Shown here: one piece after another, positions 35,000 to 43,975 of the stretch
How the letters are laid out: every line of letters starts with the position of its first letter
How positions within the stretch are numbered: position 1 is the first letter of the stretch
Position numbers and translations under genes: made by a program
Notes under the pieces: model-generated
Told to the model about the DNA's origin: nothing
Database searches by the model: none
Seen by the model: only the letters and a program-made list of their open reading frames with translations
DNA from: Clostridium magnum DSM 2767
GTDB lineage: Bacteria > Bacillota > Clostridia > Clostridiales > Clostridiaceae
DNA: 60,645 nucleotides
Assembly: GCF_001623875.1 (NCBI RefSeq)
Contig: NZ_LWAE01000017.1
Span: forward strand, 1 to 60,645
Direction of reading: 5' to 3'

Positions 35000-36853
35000 T
35001 TAATCTATTAATTGTTCTCGAATTTCTAATAAATATTTTCCTCTTATAATTAGGAAGTATAGGATTTGAATTAACAAAATGCTTCCCATGACTAAAAATG
35101 ATGCTTCAGTAACATTTACATTAAAAAGCTTTTTTAATGTAGTCAGGGCAAAAGTGGAATGAATTACTGCCACTAAATAAGGGAGTAAAAACAATACTCC
35201 AATTTCAAGGGTTACTACTCTTTTTATTTCCTTATAGGTAACACCGATTTTATTAAGCTGAGCATATTTCTTTTTATCGATTTCCTCATCCATATAAAAT
35301 TTATTGTATATAAAGCTTCCAGAAGCAACAAAGAATATAACCCCTACAAAAATTGATAAAAACATTACAACTCCATAAGCTCTCTTTTCAGTTTCGTATA
35401 TATGAGATTTTGATAATAATAGGCTATACTTGTCATCACCGTATTTTTCTGCATATTTATCATACACTTTATAGGTGTCAGACCAATCCTTTACTTGAAA
35501 GGTATACATGGTTGAAGCTTTATTTTTAGCTTCAATCATATCGAAGATCATATCATGAACTACATATATGTTGTCATAGGACTCAGGTATTATGTTGTTT
35601 ACAACTTTATTTGATATAGTTAATAAGCTTCCATAAAGTTCTATAGCAGTTCTTTTATTGGCATTTGAGTCTTGAATTTTAATAGCCTCATTTATATTTA
35701 CTGATATAGGCTTAAGGTTTAATTGATTTGCCAATTGATTATAAGTGCTTTCCTTAATCAAGGTAAGCACATCATTGTCCTTTGAAGTATAGCTGCTTTT
35801 TTGAAGTATAACTTTTTTATAATCATACTTATCCTCTTTTAGTGTAGCCTCAAGGAAGGAAATCTCTTCTTTAACTTTAGCTGCATTACTATAAGTAGTA
35901 TAGGTAAAATCATAAGGATATCTTTTTTCAATATTTCCTAAAGTGTTTTTCCAAAAGGCATAGCTGATTCCAATAGAAGTAAAAGCAACTGAAGAGGTTA
36001 TGGCTACTAAAAAAAACATTCTCGAATTATCTTTTACCTTATAAAACAAGTTTGAAATTAAAAGGAGGTTTGTGTTTTTCAAGTAAAATAATCGGTTTCT
36101 TTTTAATAATCCCATGGAGAAAACGCTAAACTGAGAAAATAATAAGTAGGTTGCAAAGATAATCATAGCTACTATGGGTAAAATAATTTTATCAATGTTT
36201 TCTTTGCTAGAAGTTAAGGACAAATTATATCCGAGCATTAAGAGTATAAATCCCAGCAGTGCTAGAAATATAGAGGCCTTATACTCTGCTTTAGGTGCTT
36301 TTGTGGCTTTAAGAAGCTTTAATACTTCCTTTTCTTTTATAATAACCGAAGTGGAAAGTGACACTAATACTCCTAATAGTATAAAGGACAATAGAGTAAT
36401 TACTATTGCTTTTACTGGAAAATAAAAACTTAAGGAGGTAAGCCTAAAAAGCTTTTTTATGACTACTAAATATATTTTCGAAAAAACTAGACCAATTACT
36501 ATACCGCTTAAAGTAGCAACTGAATTTATTATAATATTTTCAGCAAAGATCATATTTAGAAGCTGTTTTTTAGAGATACCTATAATATATAAAATTCCAA
36601 ATTCTTTATATCTACTTTTTAAAAATACGCTTACAGAGTAAAATACAAAGAAAAATAAAAAGAGATATGCAATAATTTCTGTTACTAAAATCGATGTTTC
36701 AATATATGATTTGAACTGTCCTTTATTTGGATGAAACAAGAACATAGTAAAAGAGAAAAATAAGGCTGAGGATATACAAATGCTAAGAAAATATACAAAA
36801 TATGCTTTTATATTTCTTGATACATTTTTATAAGCAAATTGAGTAAATTTCAT
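35000..36853 (-). CDS. bceB: BceB-type ABC permease
   Basis: A 617-residue permease with ten hydrophobic helices in the BceB pattern (FtsX-like core repeated at ~60-170 and ~500-610) and a large extracellular loop between about residues 305 and 500. It starts MKFTQFAYKNVSRNIKAYFVYF, typical of the family. Together with BceA it removes bacitracin- or lantibiotic-like peptides from their lipid targets and signals to the BceS kinase. Its ATG touches the bceA stop. Confidence 0.92.
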   Translation of the reverse strand: MKFTQFAYKNVSRNIKAYFVYFLSICISSALFFSFTMFLFHPNKGQFKSYIETSILVTEIIAYLFLFFFVFYSVSVFLKSRYKEFGILYIIGISKKQLLNMIFAENIIINSVATLSGIVIGLVFSKIYLVVIKKLFRLTSLSFYFPVKAIVITLLSFILLGVLVSLSTSVIIKEKEVLKLLKATKAPKAEYKASIFLALLGFILLMLGYNLSLTSSKENIDKIILPIVAMIIFATYLLFSQFSVFSMGLLKRNRLFYLKNTNLLLISNLFYKVKDNSRMFFLVAITSSVAFTSIGISYAFWKNTLGNIEKRYPYDFTYTTYSNAAKVKEEISFLEATLKEDKYDYKKVILQKSSYTSKDNDVLTLIKESTYNQLANQLNLKPISVNINEAIKIQDSNANKRTAIELYGSLLTISNKVVNNIIPESYDNIYVVHDMIFDMIEAKNKASTMYTFQVKDWSDTYKVYDKYAEKYGDDKYSLLLSKSHIYETEKRAYGVVMFLSIFVGVIFFVASGSFIYNKFYMDEEIDKKKYAQLNKIGVTYKEIKRVVTLEIGVLFLLPYLVAVIHSTFALTTLKKLFNVNVTEASFLVMGSILLIQILYFLIIRGKYLLEIREQLID

Positions 36854-37599
36854 TAGTTTGTACCTCCAAGCATTGAAAGTACATCGATTATTTGTTGATA
36901 AAACTGCTGCCTGCTGCCTCCGTTATAAATTTCATTGTATATAGCTCCATCCTTTATGAACAATATTCTATGACAGTAACTAGCGGCTAGGGGGTCATGG
37001 GTTACCATCATAGTAGTAACCTTTGCTACTTTATTTATTTCTACAAATAATTCCATAACAGTTTTTGAAGCCTTTGAATCTAAATTACCGGTAGGTTCAT
37101 CTGCTAAAAGGATTGAAGGATCATGTATTAAGGCTCTTGCAATAGCAGTTCTTTGAGCCTCTCCACCAGAAACTTCATAGGTTCTCTTGTTTAACAGCTT
37201 TTCTATTTTCAATATTTCAGCAGCTCTTTGAAGCTTTTTATCCTGTTCTTTTACAGAAATGCCATCCAAGGTTAAAGGCAGGATAATATTTTCACCTATG
37301 GTCAAAGTATCTAGCAAATTAAAGTCTTGAAAAACAAAACCTAACTCTCTTCTTCTAAATAGTGCAAGTTCATCTCCTCTTAAAACTAAAGGATTCTTAT
37401 CTTTAATTAAGATATCTCCTGAAGTAGGTTTATCTATAGTTGAAACCATATTCAAGAGGGTAGTTTTACCGCTGCCGGAGGGTCCCATTATTCCAACAAA
37501 TTCACCGCCTTCTATAGTAAAGCTTATATTGTCTAAAGCATTAAAAAGTACTTTTTTGCCGTATACTTTACTTAAGTTGTTAACCTTTAAAATTTCCAT
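36853..37599 (-). CDS. bceA: BceA-type ABC ATPase
   Basis: A 248-residue ATPase with Walker A GPSGSGKTT, Q-loop FQDFNLLDTLTIGENI, signature VSGGEAQRTAIARAL, Walker B ILLADEPTGNLDS and switch His (MMVTHDPLAA). AGGAGAG precedes the ATG. It is followed without a gap by bceB. A BceR-type operator is about 87 bp upstream (37686). Confidence 0.94.
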   Translation of the reverse strand: MEILKVNNLSKVYGKKVLFNALDNISFTIEGGEFVGIMGPSGSGKTTLLNMVSTIDKPTSGDILIKDKNPLVLRGDELALFRRRELGFVFQDFNLLDTLTIGENIILPLTLDGISVKEQDKKLQRAAEILKIEKLLNKRTYEVSGGEAQRTAIARALIHDPSILLADEPTGNLDSKASKTVMELFVEINKVAKVTTMMVTHDPLAASYCHRILFIKDGAIYNEIYNGGSRQQFYQQIIDVLSMLGGTN

Positions 37600-37654
37600 T
37601 CTTCTCTCTCCTTTCTTTTTCTGCTTACATATTAAATTATAATAAGCCTAATTA

Positions 37655-37699
37655 ATTATAGCTATTTAATTTCCTTACAGTTTTATTACATGTATGTAA
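37655..37699 (-). promoter_or_regulatory. BceR-type operator and promoter of bceAB
   Basis: TTACATGTATGTAA at 37686-37699 fits the known BceR-like binding pattern TNACA-N4-TGTAA. On the minus strand a TATAAT -10 box lies at 37655-37660, with no good -35 box, as expected for an activator-dependent promoter. Confidence 0.7.
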
Positions 37700-37713
37700 G
37701 GTAAGTGCATAGT

Positions 37714-37753
37714 TAAAAAGGACATATATCATCTATAATACATATCCTTTTTA
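37714..37753 (-). terminator. Terminator of the bceRS transcript
   Basis: AAAAAGGACATAT and ATATGTATTATAG-side sequence CATATCCTTTTT pair across a ~12-nt loop; on the minus strand the stem ends in CTTTTTAAC. It separates bceRS from bceAB, which then have separate promoters. Confidence 0.6.
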
Positions 37754-37783
37754 GTTGAGTTTTCAATACATTTTGGTATGACA

Positions 37784-38770
37784 TTACTCAATTCTAGAAA
37801 ATATTATTTTTAGTTTAGTACCATCATTAACATTAGATTCTATTTCTACTTTATGTTCTAAGTTTTCGCATACCTTCTTTACAATATACAGGCCCATACC
37901 TGTAGACTCTCCATATTTTCTTCCGTTTTCTCCAGTAAAGAAAGGATCAAAAACTCTTTTTATATCTTTAGTTGGTATGCCAATTCCTTCATCGATAATT
38001 TCCAGTACAATTTTATTCTCTTGAATATAGGCTTGTATAGTTAAAGTTTTACCTCTTCCTTTTGAATATTTAATACCATTTGTTATGATTTGTTCCAATA
38101 CAAATTTTATCCACTTTCCATCAGTATAAATTTCAATTGTTTTATCAATATCTACTTTTGGCAATATTTTGTTTTTTATAAAGAGTTTTTTGTCATTATT
38201 TACAGTGTCTAAAACTAATTGCTGTAAATTAAATTTCTCAATGACAAAATCTTTTTCAAAAGCATTTACCCGTGCAAAGTGTAATGCTAAGTTTAAGTTT
38301 TTATTCATTTTAGAAATTTCTTCATTAATACTTTCTGCAAGAGGATCACCGGCATATTCTTCAAGTTGAAGCTGTATTACAGAAAGAGGAGTCTTCATCT
38401 GATGTACCCATTGATTAACAAATGTTAAATGTTCATTTTGCTTTTTATTGTATTGCTGAATTTTAATTTCGTATAGTTTATACTGTTGCTTTAAAAGCTT
38501 TGATATATTTTTGCCAGCTAAAGAGTCTCCAAACTCTAAGGCAGACTCCTCAATAGAATTTAATCCTTTTTCAAAGAATTCATAAACTTCCTTAGTTTTG
38601 TAGTATCTTAAAGCTAAAAAACATAGAAGTATAAAGGAATTAAACAAGATTATATATAAAATCTCTGGAAATTCAATATAATTCATAAGAGTACAGTAAA
38701 ATAAGGTTAAAGCAATACTAAAAAAATATATAAGTATGTATCCTTTGCTATCTTTTAAAAATAGTTTCAT
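37784..38770 (-). CDS. bceS: BceS-type intramembrane-sensing histidine kinase
   Basis: About 328 residues. Two membrane helices with almost no outside loop (residues ~12-30 and ~37-55), the mark of kinases that sense through their ABC transporter. The H-box VNQWVHQMKTPLSVIQ holds the phosphorylated His. ATP-binding boxes: DEGIGIPTKDI and GMGLYIVKKVCE. ATG 38770 is preferred over 38782 because AGGATG lies at the right distance. It follows bceR by 13 nt. Confidence 0.9.
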   Translation of the reverse strand: MKLFLKDSKGYILIYFFSIALTLFYCTLMNYIEFPEILYIILFNSFILLCFLALRYYKTKEVYEFFEKGLNSIEESALEFGDSLAGKNISKLLKQQYKLYEIKIQQYNKKQNEHLTFVNQWVHQMKTPLSVIQLQLEEYAGDPLAESINEEISKMNKNLNLALHFARVNAFEKDFVIEKFNLQQLVLDTVNNDKKLFIKNKILPKVDIDKTIEIYTDGKWIKFVLEQIITNGIKYSKGRGKTLTIQAYIQENKIVLEIIDEGIGIPTKDIKRVFDPFFTGENGRKYGESTGMGLYIVKKVCENLEHKVEIESNVNDGTKLKIIFSRIE

Positions 38771-38783
38771 CTTATAACACATC

Positions 38784-39476
38784 CTACCAGTTCTTATTTA
38801 ATTTATAGCCAACACCTCTTATAGCTTCTATTTCATTTCCAATGTTAAACTCTTGAAGTCTCTTTCTCAGTCTTGTTACATTTACATTGAGGGTATTTTC
38901 CTCAACAAAAGCTGTGTCATCCCATATTTTTTCTAAGAGATAATCTCGGCTAACGACTCTAGGATAGCTTTTCATAAGACATTCTAAGAGTATTCCTTCC
39001 TTCTTTGTAATAACTAAAGTTTTCTCCTTAAACTTAAGTTCTAATCTTTCTGGATAAAACTTTAAGTCGTCTAGTTCTACAACTCTCTCATCAGTATTAA
39101 CAGCGTAATTGCCAAAGGCTCTCCTAATATGACTTTTAATTTTAGCGAGTACAACTTCAGAATAGAAAGGCTTTGTTATGTAATCATCTGCACCGTTTTC
39201 AAGTGCCATCACTTGATCCATTCCACTTTCTCTCGCAGATATAAAAATGATAGGAACTATTGATAATTCTCTTATTCTCCTGCACCAATAAAACCCGTCA
39301 AACTTAGGTAAATTAACATCCATTAATACTAGATCAGGCTTAAAAAAATTGAATTCTTCCATTATGCTGTCAAAATTTTTGGTGAGTTTAACGGTAAAGT
39401 CATATTTCTCTATATAATCCTTTAATAAACTGCTTATGGATATATCGTCTTCAACAATATATATCTTGTATTTCAT
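38784..39476 (-). CDS. bceR: BceR-type response regulator
   Basis: A 230-residue OmpR/PhoB-family protein. The receiver domain has VLMDVNLPKFDG (phospho-Asp), and FISARES and DYITKPF. The winged-helix domain ends FVEENTLNVNVTRLRKRLQE and IRGVGYKL. GGAGGAGCA precedes the ATG. It is phosphorylated by the kinase next door and should bind the TTACA-N4-TGTAA site at 37686. Confidence 0.93.
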   Translation of the reverse strand: MKYKIYIVEDDISISSLLKDYIEKYDFTVKLTKNFDSIMEEFNFFKPDLVLMDVNLPKFDGFYWCRRIRELSIVPIIFISARESGMDQVMALENGADDYITKPFYSEVVLAKIKSHIRRAFGNYAVNTDERVVELDDLKFYPERLELKFKEKTLVITKKEGILLECLMKSYPRVVSRDYLLEKIWDDTAFVEENTLNVNVTRLRKRLQEFNIGNEIEAIRGVGYKLNKNW

Positions 39477-39887
39477 GCTAAATGCTCCTCCTAACTCTAA
39501 TAAATAACCTTTATAAAAATATAAGTTTTTTAATAATACTATTATAACAAAGTAGCTGATACTTATTATAGAAATCTATGATAAATAAAATAATCTACGT
39601 TAAAGTTTTCACGATGAACCGGTGCGGCTGAGCAAGGTTATGTAATTTAAATGGTGAAAATCCATTCTGAAAAGATTAAGTCAAATCATTCAGTAGAGAG
39701 TTATGGAGATAAAAAAGAAAATAGGAACTAAAAAAGTAACTAACTCTTTTAGTTCCTAAAACGACCGTTTATGGTACACAAATTAAACAAGAGCATTAAA
39801 CTCTTGTTTATGAACAAGATAAGGATAATACAACATACTTTATGATAAAATTCAGTTCATTTAGTCATTACATTAATAAATTGAAAT
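39477..39887. other. 411-bp gap with two hairpins, no gene
   Basis: Stem 1: AGGAACTAAAA (39723) with TTTTAGTTCCT (39747). Stem 2: AAACAAGAG (39785) with CTCTTGTTT (39801), which could end the minus-strand Xre transcript. Sequence 39610-39690 is G+C-richer with TGGTGAAAATCCA, a small hairpin; it is not enough to call a known riboswitch. The start of the gap should hold the bceR promoter. Confidence 0.4.
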
Positions 39888-40121
39888 TTAGGAATCAAAA
39901 TAAAATAATTCTTCAAATTTTTTATCTAATGCAATGCAAAGAATAAGTGCTAATTTTGCGGTAGGGTTGAATTGCCCTGTCTCAATAGAACTAATTGTAT
40001 TTCTGGATACACCTACCATTTCTGCTAATTGGGATTGAGATAATTTTTGTTCTGTCCTAACTTCCTTTAAATTATTACGTAATACAAGTTCTTCAACCTG
40101 CTCTTTTTTAGATCTTGCCAA
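39888..40121 (-). CDS. Xre-family regulator, 77 aa
   Basis: A Cro/CI-like protein: LKEVRTEQKLSQSQLAEMVGVSRNTISSIETGQFNPTAKLAL, with the usual tail DKKFEELFYFD. It is the second gene after a small membrane protein and begins where that one ends. It probably represses the shared promoter at 40489. Confidence 0.88.
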   Translation of the reverse strand: MARSKKEQVEELVLRNNLKEVRTEQKLSQSQLAEMVGVSRNTISSIETGQFNPTAKLALILCIALDKKFEELFYFDS

Positions 40122-40463
40122 TTAAAACCACCCCATACCAGTTCCAATTATCGAAGCTAAACAGCTAATAGCTCCAATTATTTCTAAAATAGTACTTATT
40201 AAAAACACTTTATCATCACGATGATAATAATAAAGCGTTCCGGTTTGCCCACTCATGCCAATCAACAAAGCCAAAGAAAATACTCTGTAATCAGCAAAGG
40301 CCTTCCCTGTAAGAAGGTTTTGTACGAAAAGAATTATGGATAAAGTTGAAAATACTATTATTACTGCCAGATAAGAGTTTTCGTTTGCTGCTTTCCCAAT
40401 GTATTGTTCACGTTCATCTTTATTTTCTTTTCGGCTTTTTTCTAAAATTTCATCCTTATTCAT
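40122..40463 (-). CDS. Small membrane protein (DUF6442-like), 113 aa
   Basis: A charged N-terminus (NKDEILEKSRKENKDEREQYI) followed by three hydrophobic helices. This layout, paired with a downstream Xre regulator, recurs in Firmicutes (DUF6442-like family). Function unknown. The start has AAGGTGGAATATAT ahead. Confidence 0.75.
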   Translation of the reverse strand: MNKDEILEKSRKENKDEREQYIGKAANENSYLAVIIVFSTLSIILFVQNLLTGKAFADYRVFSLALLIGMSGQTGTLYYYHRDDKVFLISTILEIIGAISCLASIIGTGMGWF

Positions 40464-40488
40464 ATATATTCCACCTTTTAATTATTGA

Positions 40489-40536
40489 CAAGTATACTTG
40501 GTAATTTTATTATATCATGACAAGTTTTGTTGTCAA
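40489..40536 (-). promoter_or_regulatory. Promoter with Xre operator
   Basis: Minus strand: -35 TTGACA (40531-40536), 16-bp spacer, -10 TATAAT (40509-40514). A perfect palindrome CAAGTATACTTG sits at 40489-40500 just after the -10 and a half-site ACTTGTC lies in the spacer. This fits autorepression by the Xre protein. Confidence 0.7.
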
Positions 40537-40612
40537 TATTTTTTGCAAAGTTTTCTTTGCAAATATATAAAGCACGTAAATTATGCCATTATGTAATATA
40601 GATTACTATTTC

Positions 40613-40812
40613 TTAAAGTGAGTGAATTATAAGATGTTTTTCCATTTTATCTCTTAGAGTGGGTTTTGTCGGAAATGTTGGCGGTACCCCTACTATAAAA
40701 AGATCAGTAGCAGTGCACCATAAAGCTACATTTTGATAAAAGAAATTAGAAAATTCTTTTATCAAGGTTTCTTTTTCATCCAGTTCATTTAAATTGTCAT
40801 AGTAACTATAAG
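40613..40812 (-). pseudogene. Unidentified gene remnant, ~65 codons
   Basis: An open frame without start or ribosome-binding site reads SYYDNLNELDEKETLIKEF, then FFYQNVALWCTATDLFIVG and PTLRDKMEKHLIIHSL. The composition is that of a real protein fragment, but I do not recognise the family. The rest of 40464-41044 holds the Xre promoter and an AT-rich area with the palindrome GAACATATGTTC (40958-40969), probably the left part of the IS607 element. Confidence 0.35.
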
Positions 40813-41044
40813 CTTAATATTCTATACTAGCTAAAATAAGGGACAAGGTAAAAGTCTATCGCACAGAGTTATATCTAAGGGGTAGACTTCTCTAGTTTAA
40901 AAATATTTTAAATAACCTCTTATAAAATGTGAAAAGATGGTATATAATAGAATGAAGGAACATATGTTCTTGGTATAAAGAAATTAAGACTTTTATAGAG
41001 GAGAATAACAGTTTTAAAAAAAATCAGGAGGTAAAAGTATCTAA

Positions 41045-41266
41045 ACTTTAAAACTATGGGATAATGAATGGGAATTAAAACCACATCATAATGATACTAC
41101 TATTGAAACTATAGATAATACTGAAAAAACAGAGGAACAGGAATTAGTTGAGGATTTAATTCAAATCGTTACAGTTTTTAGTTGTAGATTGCAAGGCAAG
41201 AGAGCTAATAAGGCTAAAAACATGATTAAGGAGTTGTTAGAGAGTGATACTGGCGAAGAAAGTTAG
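41045..41266 (+). pseudogene. tnpA: IS607 serine-recombinase TnpA remnant
   Basis: The reading begins inside the MerR-like helix-turn-helix (TLKLWDNEWELKPHH), then jumps to the C-terminal tail QELVEDLIQIVTVFSCRLQGKRANKAKNMIKELLE, the known end of IS607 TnpA. The catalytic Ser domain is deleted. It overlaps tnpB by 23 nt, the normal IS607 layout. Confidence 0.8.
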
Positions 41267-42080
41267 AATTATACCTAATATAGAACAGGAACAAAAATTA
41301 TGGCAATCTGTTGGTACAGCAAGGTTTATTTATAATTGGACACTTGCAAGACAAGAGGAAAATTATAAAAATAGTGGTAAATTCATTAATGATAGAGATT
41401 TAAGAAAAGAGCTAACTATTCTAAAGAAATCAGAACTTAATTGGCTCAATGAGGTATCTAATAATGTGGCAAAGCAGGCTGTAAAAGACCCTTGTAATGC
41501 TTATAAAAAATTCTTTAACGGGTTAGCCGATAAGCCAAGATTTAAGAGCAGAAAAAAAAGCAAACCATCATTCTACAACGATACAGATAAACTAAAAGTT
41601 AAAGATAATACAGTATTAATTGAAAAAGTAGGATGGGTTAAAACAGTAGAGCAATTACCTATGGATGTTAAATATACAAATCCAAGAGTAAGTTTTGACG
41701 GGAAGTTTTGGTATATATCTGTTGGTATAGAAAAAGAAGAGCCTGTAGTCAAAAATACAGATATATCAATCGGAGTAGACCTCGGACTAAAAAAATTAGC
41801 GATAGTTAGCAATATAGAAAAACCCTTTAAAAATATTAATAAAACTAAAGAGAGTAAGAGATTAAGAAAGAAATTAAAAAGAAAACAAAAACAAGTTTCA
41901 AGAAAATATGAAAAAGGTAAAATTCAAATAGGAAAGGAAGGTGAAAACCGTTATAAATTTACTAAAACTAATAATATTAAAAAACTTGAAAGAGGAATAA
42001 AACTTATTCAAAGAAGGCTTTCAAATATACGTTTAAACCATATCCATCAAACAACAACTGCAATCGTGAAGACCAAGCCT
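41244..42080 (+). CDS. tnpB: TnpB, exon 1 (279 codons)
   Basis: The N-terminal 279 codons of a TnpB nuclease: VRIIPNIEQEQKLWQSVGTARFIYNWTLA, then GLADKPRFKSRKK, and the first RuvC motif IGVDLGLKKLAIVSN with Asp179. GTG 41244 overlaps the tnpA end. Translation of the unspliced message would run 6 codons into the intron and stop (42098). The reading frame rejoins exactly at 47266, giving a 381-residue protein, the normal TnpB size. TnpB is an RNA-guided nuclease related to Cas12. Confidence 0.85.
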
Positions 42081-42797
42081 GTGCGACACGTTGCTTAATG
42101 AAAATTTAAGCCATTAATCTAATAGATTAAGAGAACTAGCAATTTGAAAAGTCAAATGAAAGGGTAACGCCTTGAAGGGCTTTCTTTAATATCCGATTAG
42201 CATAGGTATAATTAAGTATATCTTTGTTAAAAGCTCGGTGAAGTCGGCTGAGAGCTACCGTAAGTAGAAATACACGAAAACTATTCAGAGGTGAATGGCG
42301 TAGCCTATAGGTCGGAAGTCCATAAAATACTCATGGTTAGAATGTTACAAATAAATCAGTAACTGACGAAATTCCGAATGGAAGGGTCTAGAGGTTTATA
42401 AAGTAGAAATGCTTTAACTACTAAAAATGTAGGATTTGTGAGGGTCAGTAAAACTAGGTTTTATGAAAAACCTTATACTGTTACAGGCAGTATCAAGCAA
42501 GTAGGCTCAAAGGAACAACCTAAAAGTATATGTAAGGATAAGATTGCTGGAACGTGGAAAGCTGATAACATGGAGGACTTAATTCCTAAGAAATGGTAGT
42601 AAGGAAAAGCAAACTGCTATAACTTACTTTAATATCAGTGAAAGTAGTGTCACAGTACCTATGAAACCGTAATAATAAATGGTGGAGGGATAGACACAAG
42701 TCAACATTTACAATAAAACTTATAAACACAATAATTATTAGGTTCTTGTAAGACTAAGAGAGATGAAAACCTAGTTAATGAGGTGATTAATCGACTA

Positions 42798-43352
42798 ATG
42801 GCAACCAATGAACTGAAATTGAAGAAGAAAAGATTACTAAGAAACAATGAATATTATAACATTCAAGAGTTATATGATAACTTATATACTAAAAGCTCTA
42901 GAAAAGAGAAATTCAATGATTTACTGAGCCTAATCATAAATGAACAAAATATACTTTTAGCATACAGAAATATTAAAAAGAATAAAGGTAGCAAGACAAA
43001 AGGCAGTAATAATACTACAATTATAGAAGTTGGCGAAAATAATCCTCGAAAATTGGTAGAGTATGTAAAAAGTAGATTGGATGACTATAAACCGCAATCA
43101 GTTAGGAGAGTAGAAATACCAAAAGGAGAAGGTAAAACAAGACTTCTAGGTATTCCTACGATAGAAGATAGGTTAATACAACAATGCATAAAACAAATCC
43201 TTGAACCCATCTGTGAAGCTAAATTTCATAAACATAGTTATGGTTTTAGACCGAACAGAAATACACATCACGCAATAGCACGAAGTATGGCTTTAATGCA
43301 AAAGAACAATCTACATTATGTGGTTGACATTGATATTAAAGGATTCTTCGAC
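42798..43352 (+). CDS. Outer intron reverse transcriptase, 5-prime part
   Basis: It covers RT motifs 0-3: TNELKLKKKRLLRNNEYYN, LLAYRNIKKNKGSKTKG, RRVEIPKGEGKTRLLGIPTIEDRLIQQCI, HSYGFRPNRNTHHAIA and the catalytic VVDIDIKGFFD. The frame is cut after this Asp at 43352 by the inner intron. GAGGTG lies 12 nt before ATG 42798; GTG 42783 is an alternative start. Confidence 0.85.
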
Positions 43353-43975
43353 GTGCGTCCGTAAGGATGTATTGGCACCGCCGAAAGCGGTATTGGATTA
43401 GAGAGATATCCAATTGGTTAGCCGTCTTACTCGTAACCGAAAGGTAAAGAGGAACATAGCATGACGGAAAAGCATATACGTTTGAAATCAGTGTATAAGC
43501 GTGATATGCAAGACCAATGTGTAACACGGTAAAAGCTAAACTGCTTTAAACCCAATTTCTTTGCTTTAAAAGTCCAAGATGTACGGAGGCATAGAAACAT
43601 GACTAAATACTGATTGATGCGTACATGGAAAACATATACAAATGTATTTGTCGAAGACATCTGTACTCTCCTATGTTTTCCCAGCGTGTAAGAAACACGT
43701 AAAAGAAATGAACGGGAACCTAAATTACACCAAATCGTGCCAATATATTTAAACGGAGATTACCTAAATCGGAATGCATAATTCATTGCTATGTGCAATG
43801 CCAAATGGTGATAAATTTCAAGGATAAAATCCAAGAAAGATGGCACTGAAAATCCGACATGGTAACGGAGTTGTCATAGTAGTTGGAGCAAGGGAAAGCC
43901 TTGTACAATGTGGCTACCGCCACTATGCGAAGGGCAACAGGTTATTTAATTGATAAACAAATGGAGGTATGCGAA

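Noticed and set aside
39604..39700. Possible cobalamin or c-di-GMP riboswitch
   Set aside because: Only a short TGGTGAAAATCCA hairpin resembles the cobalamin element; the other conserved boxes are absent and the downstream genes (Xre, on the opposite strand) do not fit.
43883..43975. Longer N-terminus of the inner intron RT
   Set aside because: The frame is open back to 43883, but it overlaps ribozyme sequence and the GGAGGT site lies before ATG 43976.
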